Shown piece by piece: positions 40,701 through 52,700 of a stretch of DNA of 64,000 nt (the stretch's first letter is position 1; every line of letters begins with the position of its first letter). The notes beneath the pieces are model-generated. The model made no database searches. It saw nothing but the letters and a program-made list of their open reading frames with translations, and was not told the origin of the DNA. Source of the stretch: Calliopsis andreniformis. Lineage: Eukaryota > Arthropoda > Insecta > Hymenoptera > Andrenidae. The stretch lies in contig NC_135073.1 of assembly GCF_051401765.1 (NCBI RefSeq), positions 3,906,001 through 3,970,000 of the forward strand, in the 5' to 3' direction. Position numbers and translations under genes: made by a program.

Positions 40701-43700
40701 GGTTTATAATGCTTCTAATTTTTGATTCTTAACTTAAATTTTAAGAATTATTCGAAGAATATTTTATATGGTAAGTATTTTAAATATAGATATACAAATT
40801 TAAATAGAACTTCTCTGATATTTAAAAAATGTAAAAATGTAACAGGTAGTATTATTTTAATTTAAAGAATAAATATTCTTGCGTATTTGATTCCTGCGAA
40901 GATTCTTGAAACGAGGTCAAATAGCACACCTGTCATGTCATAAAATATGTCTGTTAAATTTTAAATAATAGATTCTAAAATGTGCGAACATTTAATTTCT
41001 TACACACTTGTTTCAACATTATTTTTCGTAATTTAAAATTAAGTCGTAAGAATTTCAAGCAATATGTAGGTTTTGTATATGACATATTTATTATTATCCT
41101 CAATCTTCTTACCGTTAAATAAAATTTGTCAGGTCTCCTTAACCCCTAATTATATTCTAAAATTGAATAATAATATTTTCACGAATCCTACACAATCGAT
41201 ATCGCCATGATATAAAAAAAAAAAAAAAAAAAAAAAAAACAAAAACAAAATTTAGAAGTTATTTTTTAATATCTTGAGTGCAAATATAGGAATTGTTAAT
41301 TAGAAGCAAAAGAAAAAAATAAGTGTAAAGATGAGCCCTTTGCTTTATCTCAAATAGATATTTAATTCTCCCAATTACAATTGCTCCCGATTATAATTTG
41401 TAGGATTATAGTTACCGGAGGACATTACAAAAACATGTCGATATTTATTCTGTTCAGTAGAGCGTATGAAAAGGTGGGATGAAAAGCGAAGATTAAAAAG
41501 AGCGCTCCCTTGGGAATGGGCCTCCCCATGTCATATCCATGCTCGAGAACCGAGATATTTACAGCGCCTACAAGAGCAGGGATATGTCCAGATAATCTCG
41601 TTGATATGTTATCTGACACACGAGCGTCGCATAAAACCTAGGCTAACGTATATATCTCCTTATTTTAAGGGCGAGATGAGGTCACGGTCTTATCTTTATA
41701 CCTATGAAGCTTCTGTATTCACCGTCAATGAAGAGTCGCCTAAACTTGCGTATAGATGGATATTTTTATGATCAATAGTATAATTCTATCATAAAATCAT
41801 GTCGTCGTGAAAACATTAATTGTATGAAATACTTGGTTAATAAACTATATGTACAGCATTGTACAGTGATAATAGTTTCTAATAACGCTATTACTACGAT
41901 TTTAATATGTATCGATAGTTTTTTAAATACCTGCATAAAGTCAATATAGAATTACGAACCTTTAACTACTTTGATAAAATAATTACTTGGAATAATATAC
42001 CACTTGTTTCTCACTTATGTACAATTTCCACAAATTACAATTCTTCTTTTTTTATGTCTGCTGTTTATAGTTACAGCAACTGCTTGCATGAGTTCTTAAG
42101 CTTATAATTGGTTAAACTTGAAACTAATCAACTGAGTCGTTCGACTAAAAGCTTTTTAATACAAACGCCATTTTAGCAGCGCAGAAAAAAAAGAAAAATG
42201 GGTTTGAATTTACTATGTTATTTGGTATATCTTAAATACTGTAGAAGTTCTATAGATTTTTTGTCTTCTAGATTCTCTTTTACAGTGGATATTATTTTAA
42301 ACTGCTTCTATAAGAGATATGTGTATGTTTCTTACAATATAGAATTATTATGTTCTACTATTGGTGCGAATTCGCCTAGTTCATAGGATAAGGAATCTTT
42401 TCTGAACTTTTTTATTTCAAGTATGTATTTTGGAAAAATATTCAATAATATTTTAAATGAAGCTACAGCTTTTCTCACAATCTTTGTTAACATGATTCGA
42501 TGGCATTCTAAATACCATAGCTATAGCATAACTATTATTATAAGTTTCGGCAAGTTTAGGTCAATGAAAAGTCTAACTTACGGTTGTTAACAATAGCGGT
42601 CGGTGAGAACGTAAGAGGAGAGGTAGAAAAAGAGAAAGGGAATTTCTCAACGGACCCCGGGTCTCCATCCGTTAGCCGGTTCTTAGGGGTGCTGATTTAA
42701 GAGGGTAGACGCGCGACCCGTGCTGGGGGAGCTCGAGGAGGGTTCTGATATAAAAGATTCTTTGGGAACCGAGGCTAAGATTCGATCACAGGGCATTGTA
42801 AGACCTCGACTCGGCCTAACGTTGCTAGACACAGCCTTCCACCAACTATTTTGCTCAAGGTCGCTTGTTAACGACTTATCGGGGAAACTTGGAGCAGAGT
42901 GATCGTCCTCTGGGAATATTCACAGATTTCTCGAGTTTTGATGTTATTCAACAGGGGGACATTTAACGAACACAGAGGCATATGCATTTGGGGGGGACTA
43001 CATTTGATGTGCTCAACTTAGAGCTGCATCTTCTATAGAAATTAGTAAACAAGAATTATCGAATTTTGTGTAATTCAATTCAGAGGAATATGTCTCATAT
43101 TAGGAATATGTAAGTTAATGTATCAAGTTGTTCGATGGAACAACTTACAAAGATTTGTCGAGGTTTTGTGGAGACATTTATGCTTTTTCTTACTTTTTCC
43201 ATCACTTTAAGTATTGCAAGATAAAATAGAAACTGTTGAACAATAAATGCAATTTATAGTTATGATGTTTGTTTATTTGTAGAAAAGGTTCTGCCTTCTT
43301 TTCATTGTAACATTTAGTATAATAGAAGTATAAAGAAATACAATTTTTTATGTAAACGAACGCATTTTTAAAGATAGAACTAGTATCTACCTATACAGGC
43401 TGTTTCATAACATGTGGGACCCACTTCAGGGGTTGATTGTATGCCTAAAAACAATGAAAAAAGTCATATAAACACATGTCTTATCTGTCTTAGTTTGAGA
43501 TATAATGAATTTTGTAAACAGAGCAAACTCTTTGTTCCGCCTCTCTTTCCATAGACCACAATAGTTGGTTTTTTGTAAATCAACATTTTGCAAATAAATG
43601 GATTGGCCGTGGAGGTCTTATCGTTCGTTCTCCGGATTTGAATCCATTAGGTTTTCATTTGTGAGGACATTTAAAATCGATTGAAAATGTTGAAATATTT

Positions 43701-46700
43701 GATCAAATTCAGGAAACACCAGGAATGACAAAAAGAGTGACCAGATCGGCAGCAAGACAAGTGTAGGCTTGTCTTCAAATGCAAGGTGGTCATTTGGAAC
43801 ATCTTCTGTAAAGGTCATTAAAACAGAAAATGTATTATGTCTCATAAACGAAGACAGATAGGACATGGGTTTATATGACTTTTTTTCATTGTTTTTAAAT
43901 ATACAATTAACTCCCGAAGTGGGTCCCACATGTTATGAAACACCATGTATACTTCTGAATCTTTTATTAATTTGGCACGTGTCTTCACAGCAGGTTTCGT
44001 ACCTGTCTGTTCTTTTTTACTTCAAGTTCATGATAAAGTTTCATTGAAATCAGTGATCCCACAGCTGTGAGCTTTTTCTTGGAGCGTGAGAACAATTCAA
44101 GCAGTTAATTATTTAATTAACTTACACATTCGTGTTTACCCTGTAATATGTACGTATGGTATTTTCTTGACTTACTGACAATGTATAGAATTATTCGTAT
44201 TTGGAATATCGAGTAATTTCTATTGGGAAGAAAACATTATATAATAGCTTACAGTAGCCTCAATGTACAGCTGATTGATTTCTAGTGAATGTACTTATTG
44301 TACACATGTACATAAACTCATTTTCTCTTTTTACTAACGAATGAATTCAACAAATAAAATAGCTTTCTGAAGCAAATTGAAGCAGTAACAATTACATCTT
44401 CAAACAAGAAAACAGAATTTTGCTAAATATACAGATTTCTTTAGCATATTTTACATTCATAAATAAAAAAACATAGGTAACGTACATAAAACCAAATAAG
44501 TATAAATAGTTGCTATATTTGAATTATTTTTTCTATTTTTAAAAATGTTATACTTCGAGCACATTTTTTAATTTTCTATCTAATATTTATCGAAAATATT
44601 TTTGTAATAATTTTGTCCATATGAGTAATGTATCTGTTAGCTTACGAATAAAATTAGTTCTTGTTTCATTACAATTACATCTGTCAAAAATGGTTACATA
44701 TCATCATAAAATTTGAAATATTTCAAAGAAAAATATCATGAATACGAGCTGTATAGAAAAATATAAATATAAAATATTTATAAATATAATAAATATTGTA
44801 CAAATAGTTCTACGTAAATTTGTAGATACCTAATTCTAAAAACTATAATTATAAATATTAATGTAGAGATTTAAATGATTAAACTCTAATTAAATATTTA
44901 TTTTTGTTTAATTACATTCAAAGAATGCCTGAATATAATTTTATGTCATTTATTCTGATAATTTTTCAAAGGTTGTTAAAATTTTTAGACACAAAATTTT
45001 AATACCTATTCAGTAACTTTGTAGAAAGTCAGGTTTTTAATCGAACTAGATCGGCTATTTTATCAGAGGGTATAGCATAACTGGTGATTTACGATAAATT
45101 TCACTTACACTTCTAATGCATTATTCAATTTTTCTTTCCTGGTTGTGCTGTGAGCAGCCTATTAACACAGCTCATTAATCGACTTGTTTGACGATGGTGC
45201 CGTGTTCAACGACGTGAATCGATGTTTACTTATACGAAAGAGCGGAATTGGGGCATGTCGAAAATAGAAGCGTGTAGGAAATATATAATTACATACAATA
45301 CACAATAAGAATCTTAAGTATAGTTTATCACACGTGAATTACAAGGTGTCAATTGCAAGTTGTTTGAAATAACGAAATATCAAAAAGAAGCAAAAATGTG
45401 CACGCATCTATCACTTTCATTAAGTATTGTGAAATAGTTAGAATTTCCTTTCACTGTAAGTTAATTTATCTTGTAAAATATTTCCAATATTATAATTTGT
45501 ACGCGTTTCTTCTTTTTATGATGTATCAAAGGAAATTTCAGATCAATTGAACAGAAAAATAGACGAGAACGATGACGGAAATATATTTTGATCAATATGC
45601 ATATTCCTGACCTCGTTTTACTTCGTACTTCCAAAGCTTTAAAAATATGGATTGGAGAGATCCGGTGACCCTCTATGCAACGGTCATCTAAAGAGGCGCT
45701 TTATATTCACATATCCAATGGTTTTTTAGTAAATTTTTGAATAAAAAATCTGATACGTAATGATCGTGTTACATCATCGTCCCAATTAAATTTGAATATG
45801 AATTAATTATAGATATTCGAAACATCATTTTTATAAATGGAAAGAACATCGTGTCAAATTATTTACTTGAATATTTTGTTACTTAAAAGCAAGAAAAAAT
45901 TTGTATGTAACCCAGAACAAGTTTCTTTTATCATCTACAGATCCCTATTTGATTGATCTACAATTTTGGGTCATTATATATTTCACCTATTTCTCTATAA
46001 TATTTTCTTTTATAATTTAACGACTACGACTCGTTTGAGTTATATTCTCTAAAATGAATAATGTTTCTTTTTAATTGCAGAAGCGTGAGAGGTCGCCAGG
46101 AAAAAGAATGGACCGACTTCGGCGGAGCTTTCGAGACAGTTTTCGGCGGCGAAAAGACCCCCATGTGCCAGAATCGAGCAAACCCCATCAATGGCAAGCA
46201 GACGAGACAGCTGTCCGGTCTGCTACATGCGCTTTCCATGTTAAGGTATAATTTCTGGTGGTAATAATAGCAACTATAAAGTCGGAACAAGATCAACTGA
46301 GCAGTCTGCCCATTGAGCAGGTCTACCCCTACCGTATCATTCTAGCGTTCACATATAATTTTAATGCTTAATTCCTTCAGTGATACTCATCGTTGAACTT
46401 CATGTGTGCCTACGTTTACCTAACCCAGACCTATTATCGACAGAAATATAATGAACATGTGTCTTTTTTGTATCGCTGATAGTGAGTTTGATTAGATCGA
46501 CGCACTGTATGTATGAATTTTAAATTAAACCTACCGTGGAAGAGACCGGGGCAGGAGTAACAATTCGACTTTGAGCTACGATTATGCAAAAACTATTACA
46601 CTTACAACAAAAATGTTTATGTCATACTCTTAAATAACTGTATGACATTATTGAGTCAAAGGGGTTTTGCTTTATAACAAGTAACATCAGAGTCATCAAT

Positions 46701-49700
46701 AAAAAATAGGAATCGTATAAAATGTTTCATTTGATCCTTACGATTGGATAGTTGTAACACGGCCACAGGTCGATAGTAATACAAGTAAAATAATCGTATT
46801 CATACAAAAAAAGACAAATAGAAATCAAATTTTTTAAGAACTGCAAGATTTTGATCTAATTAGGTAAATTATTCTATTTGACACTTATGGCAAATGTACA
46901 AAACATGACGTTTTGTGCATTTCTTACTTGCCCAATCCTTGCACTTTATGCGCTATATCCATTTTTCATTTTGCCGTTTTTTTACGTATCGAGGAGATGT
47001 TACAATCGTCCCTGACTATGCTCTGGAACTTAGATTATAAATTTTCGCTAATCAGATACTTAAAAGTCCTAACGAACAATCAGTATTACATTCAGAACGA
47101 TCAGATTAAACATTAAAAAGAAGAAAAAGCACTTACTTCCCGAGGAATGTTTATATTACACTTTTAAAACCCTAAGAAAAAGTTACTTTCTGGTGTCGAA
47201 AGTCGTTTTATTCTCTATACTTGTCTATTGCGTATGTATATTGTTGGGATATGGATGTATGTATTTCAATTGTAATTTTGCATCATATATCCAAAATTTA
47301 CGATAAAATCTGCGGTAGATTTTGAATTATTTAACTGAATTTAACATGTTACTTTTGAGATACTTCAAAAGTTATACTCAATTTTGTATCAACATAATCT
47401 TTTTAAAACTTTGAAGGAAGCGAAAGGGTTGACGTTAAAATAAATCTCTTTGATTGTTACTTCTGCATTATCTTTATATTTTAAAGTACTGTGTTTAACA
47501 CATGCAACAAAGAGTAAAAATAAATGTAGTAATTCAAAGGATTAATGAAGAAGTTGTTGAAATTGTCCCCTATTTTGCATAAGATTACATAAATTAGCTT
47601 AATAACGAGTACCTACACTTAACTTAGTGTAATGAAAATAAAATTTGGCGAATATTTAAAAACTACACAAAAATTGATGCTCTCTTATAATATCACTCAA
47701 GTAACTCAAAATAATTAGGTTTTCTATTTAATGCATTTATCAAGTATTGGATTTTATGCAATATTGAACTATTGAATAAAGTTTTAAACATTAAAGGTCG
47801 ACAGGTATTGCCTAACAAATTTAATGTTTAAGAGTATTATGGTGATTTTGAATAACCCTGGGCGATACTAGAAATACACACAAATAGACATTATTTTCTT
47901 CAATCATTTTGTATTTTTTCGGAAATTTATCATGAAAATAGAAATACATTACTCGTAATATCAACACAGTAAAATTTTTCCAAGCGCTTAGTATATCTAG
48001 CATGTATAAATATTAATATTTTAACTTAGAGGAAAGAAAAATATCTTTCTTTTCAATTTCATTTTAATGACTTCAACAATCTTTTTTTTATGAACAATGT
48101 AATACATCCAAGCTTCACTTTATCGACCGACTCATTCTTATCTGTGTAGTACCTGGGATGTGTTGAAGTATTCGAGTCAAGGGGCATGCAAGTGTGTGAA
48201 GAAGCTCTAAAAGTACTTAGGGTAAGCGACAGATAATCTGCAAAGCAGTTTGCCTTTTCAGTGCATATTCAAATACATTTAATCTGTATTTTTTTTGCAA
48301 TTTGTAGAACTCCAGACGGCGGCCAGTTCGGGCGGTATTACACGTATCTGGAGACGGATTACGAGTCGTTGAGGACGAAACAAAAGGACTCATTGTCGAT
48401 CAGACGATAGAAAAAGTTTCGTTTTGTGCACCAGATCGGAATCATGAGAAAGGATTTAGCTATATTTGCAGAGATGGAACGACCAGGCGGTGGATGTGCC
48501 ACGGATTTTTGGCATTAAAGGAGTCTGTAAGTAACTATACACGACGAGTGTGTGGTATTGTTTTACTTCTCGTAACTGCTTATACGCTGCAATATCCAAT
48601 TGTCTTTAAAAATAAATTCCCTTTAAAAGAACTATTAATTTACTTATCTCTTAAATAATGGAGACATAACTAACATCCTAAAGTAGAATGCTATAATGTT
48701 GTGTACAATGCTTAGGAAGATTGAAACTACTATCAAAGTTATATAGATTTAGTAAGTGATGGTTTATACCCATTAATTAAGTATCAATCTCTCTGTTTTT
48801 ATAGGGTGAACGTTTAAGCCATGCAGTAGGTTGTGCCTTTGCTGCGTGTTTAGAAAGAAAACAGCGGAGGGATAAGGAATGCGGTGTTACGATGACATTT
48901 GATTCGAAAACTTCAACTTTCACAAGAAGTGGTAGTTTTAGACAGCCAAGTCTTACTGAACGATTGCAAGATTCACGAGAACGAGCTGTCGGTCAGTAAT
49001 TTTCTACACATTACTTTCGACAAGTTGTAAGATATGTATAGGATAGAAAAGAAGTAATGGACTCCGCTTAAACAAGTGAGACTAGATTTTTGGATCGTTA
49101 GAGATCTAAAATATGATCGACTCTCATTCAGTGAAAAATATTAATTTCAATTTTTTCCAGTCTATACATGTACATAATGAACATAATTTCCTAAAAAGTC
49201 TAAACTAACGATGATAGAAATGTAGGAACTTTCTCTATTACATTTTAATATTAAAATTTTTGTATTATATTGGTATTGCAGATCTTCTTGTATTCTTTAT
49301 ATTTCGTATCTTCAATATTTTTCTTTTTCAAGTTTGGCGAATGCAACAATGTCTTCTGCATTATTTGAAACAAAATGTTTAGCAAATTGTTAAAAATTCT
49401 TTAATTTATAATTTCGAGAGATCGATAAGAAATATTTATTCCTATGTAATTTGTATAAAAATACTTCTTTGTAATTTAATAGATTTTTTTGATTTATAGA
49501 TGTACCTCCATTGAAGCAAGTATACAATCCTTTCGCTATCGAGCGGCCACATGCCACACCGTCGATGCTTGAACGACAAGGTTCCTTCCGTGGTTTTACG
49601 CAGTTGAATCAAGCATCTCCGTTTAAAAGACAGCTCAGTTTACGGGTCAACGATCTTCCTAGCAATCTTGAGCGCACACGTAGCCATAGTCTTGAGCCAA

Positions 49701-52700
49701 CAGATTTGTCACGGATGCCGTCTGCTATGTCTCATATTGTACCTCTGAAGCCACCAGGTAATTCAATTGTTGATATAAACGAGTATCTTTTGGATATGTA
49801 CGGTATTACTCTATAATTCTATCTTTTTGATTATTTATTCTGTGCAATAATATACAGTCTTGCGAAAAATATTTCAATGCTTGGAGTTAAGGATCATGTA
49901 CAAAATATAGTACTTATACTATGTACTATGTTGTAGTTAGTGTGAGGTATAACCATCAGTTTTAAAAAGGTGAAAAAGTATTTGACTAATATAATGGAGT
50001 TTACAATATTTTACATTTTGAAGATTGTAGAATAATACTACAATAACAAACTAAATTGTTAGTACAAGTATACTCGTATTGCAAGAGATTAGCACTCAAT
50101 TCGACTGTTTTTATTTCTAATTTTAATAAGAGAATACTAAAAGCTCGTGTATATTATCGACACAATAATATTTTATAACTATCAATTTATATGTTTCGTT
50201 CATTGCAGCATTTAATACCAAATATTTGAATATCTTCCAAAGCTATACATATGTATATGCAACTACTCTTGGATCTAAACTTTGAATACCTAATATGCTT
50301 CTTTATTTTTATAACAGAATTCGAAGGATATGACGAAGGTCATTATTTCCCATTCTGTTAACTGTTCATTTTGCTTGCCCCTCCTTTGATGTTTTTGGAT
50401 TATGCTAGTTTTACACATGTACATGTTTTAGTATACATAGTGTGACAAGATAGTAATTAAACTATATTTAAAGAAACGTACTTGTTAGTAATTAAGATTA
50501 TATATTCGTATAGACAACTGTTGCATTTCTTGTCGTGCTATACGTACATATGTATACGTATGTATACAAGGTGTTCTACAGTTTTTCGTATAAATTTCGT
50601 CAATGTGTTCTATAGAGACAAATAAGACTAAAATATTATATAATAAAAAATCCATATATGCTACCCTAAAAAGTTACGATACGATAATACTATTAATAGT
50701 TTAGTAGATACATAATAGTAATAATGTTTATGTTGTCTACTGATATTCTGCTGTTTTTTTTTTAGCTTGCTACAATTTGTTAGATATCGGACACATTGTG
50801 CACGTTAGATAAAAATTGGTTTAACGAACATTATTCCTAATGGTAGATTACTCCAGGAGGGCCAGTTCCTTAGGCTTCCAGGTCGCCTAACATTACAGCT
50901 TTAGATTTCTACTTATTGGGAATTTAAAAAAAACGGTTCATAGTACAAAAATATCTACTCTAAGTGAATTAATTTAGACAAAAATTAGACAAAATCGCGA
51001 AGAAATTTAATGTACATACAATAAATGTAATAGTATGTCAAATCAGATTCACATCAATAAAAGCGTTTATACTATAGATATAGCGTTTACATCATGTTTT
51101 ATATTTTTATTATAATTTTCTGAGATGTTCGTGAATTTTTTATTACACATTTTAGTCTCATTTTTACCTATACGAGATACTGGAGTTTGTACGGATAACT
51201 GTAGAATATATCTACTCAGACAGTTAAGTGAATTAAAGAAAAAGAAGAAATAAACAGGAAAAGATATTGTTTCTGATAGTGATAATGTAGTTAGCCCCTA
51301 TATGTAGATGTATTTTAATGTTCTCTATTTAGGAATTAAGTTTCCTGCTGCCTTTGTGAGGTACTGTCCCTACTGTATCGCTTCAAGAGTTTTGTTCATA
51401 AAGTTTTCTAGACATCCATAACACATATTCACATGATACGTATACAGCATGCATTTGGTGGTTTTCAGCACTAGTTCAAAGCACCAAGATTATTATATTG
51501 GCATTTTGCCTATAAGCAGACTATTGATATTGGATACTCTTTTTTGTTCTTACAGTTAGTCCAATTCCTGAGATATCACCTGGAGGACAAGACAGTGTCT
51601 CTGCAATGTGTCAGCAGCTTTCACGAGGGCTGTCTCTTCTTTCAAGCAATGATGACTTCGGACCAATGCCTACTCAGAGTACCGCAAGCTCTATTGCTAA
51701 ACAACTTTTTACAAGTATCTCTACCAGTAACACTCCACCAGGTATGTTCCTTCATTAATATTGGTAAAGTAATTCTAAATAATGCATTGTGACGAACTAC
51801 AATAGGTTGTATTTCTTCGTATAAGATATAATACACGACTGTGATTTCTCATTGCAGTGACAAGTAGCAGCTCATTGGATGAGATGAAATTACAGAATGG
51901 TCCGAGTCTCAATAACAACAACAACAACAATAATAACAACAATGACAAAAACGATGATCTCAGTAATTTGAACCATGTTGGTCCCAGCTGGCAAGAATCC
52001 CCATCACCGGTCCTAGCTTCGAATCACAGACTTACACCTATCCTAAACAAAGCCAGCAATCTTAGTCCTATACTTCCTAGAACAAGCGCACCTACTCCAG
52101 TTGTGATGAGCACTCCGGCTCCAGCCACTACTGTTGGTGTATTTGGCACACCACCTTCAGTCAGTCCTGCTTTTAGCACAACGTCCACAACTTCTTTAGG
52201 GAACACGTGCACACCAGTTGTGAATAGGTCACCGATTCCCGTAAATTCTGCGATGACACCGAAAACATCATCACCAACTGCAAGTGTCGCTTCAGTTTCT
52301 CCAGCTTTATGTGGTAGCAGCGCTGCAGATACTAGCCAGATTAGTCAGACTCCGATAGTAAATGCCATTTCGACTACAGCTGTAAGTAGTACCTCAGTGA
52401 ACAAAATTTAACTTTGTACCTTGTTTCCTGATAAGCTGTAGTTAAAGTATTTTCCTTTCAATTTGCAATTCTAAACTGTTTAACGAAACGCTTCACGGTA
52501 ATATAAACTTTGGTTTAGGTTCAACCGGTATCGACGACAGCAGTATTGCCAAAACCAGAACAGTGGTTAGGTAGCATAACGGGATCGGTACCGTCATCAG
52601 TGCAATCTCCTTCACAAGGACAGACTAGTCCACGGAGGGCACCACCGCTTCACGCAAGAGCTCTTTCGCTAGGATCAGCTGCGATGGGACACGCTACTAG

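Larger units (their letters stand above)
22710..46080 (+). other. numb: numb intron 1 (23.4 kb)
   Basis: The intron runs from GTATGT to TTAATTGCAG, phase 0. It is mostly AT-rich with no coding exon recognised. It contains GC-richer islands at roughly 24120-24500, 25860-26400, 27770-28060, 28850-29450, 31130-31400, 34080-34350, 35450-35690, 36640-36960, 38350-38620, 39280-39890, 41400-41770 and 42560-43000, plus two deleted transposons and a 26-A tract. Long first introns of developmental genes commonly hold enhancers; that role here is inference. Confidence 0.85.
49758..51555 (+). other. numb: numb intron 6 (1.8 kb) with candidate microexon and transposase relic
   Basis: The intron runs from GTAATT to TTCTTACAG, phase 1. 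It is AT-rich and contains the 21-nt candidate microexon at 50318-50338 and the decayed transposon near 50565-51000. No other coding sequence is seen. Confidence 0.85.

Noticed and set aside
41214..41239. Poly(A) tract as the tail of a retroposed gene or LINE/SINE
   Set aside because: Upstream sequence shows no gene-like or retroelement-like features and no clear target duplication.
52382..52411. Annotating exon 8 as the numb C-terminus (read-through to TAA)
   Set aside because: A GTAAGT donor and the downstream exon with DPF, NPF and FQVQL show the canonical end is at 52827; read-through is kept only as a possible isoform.
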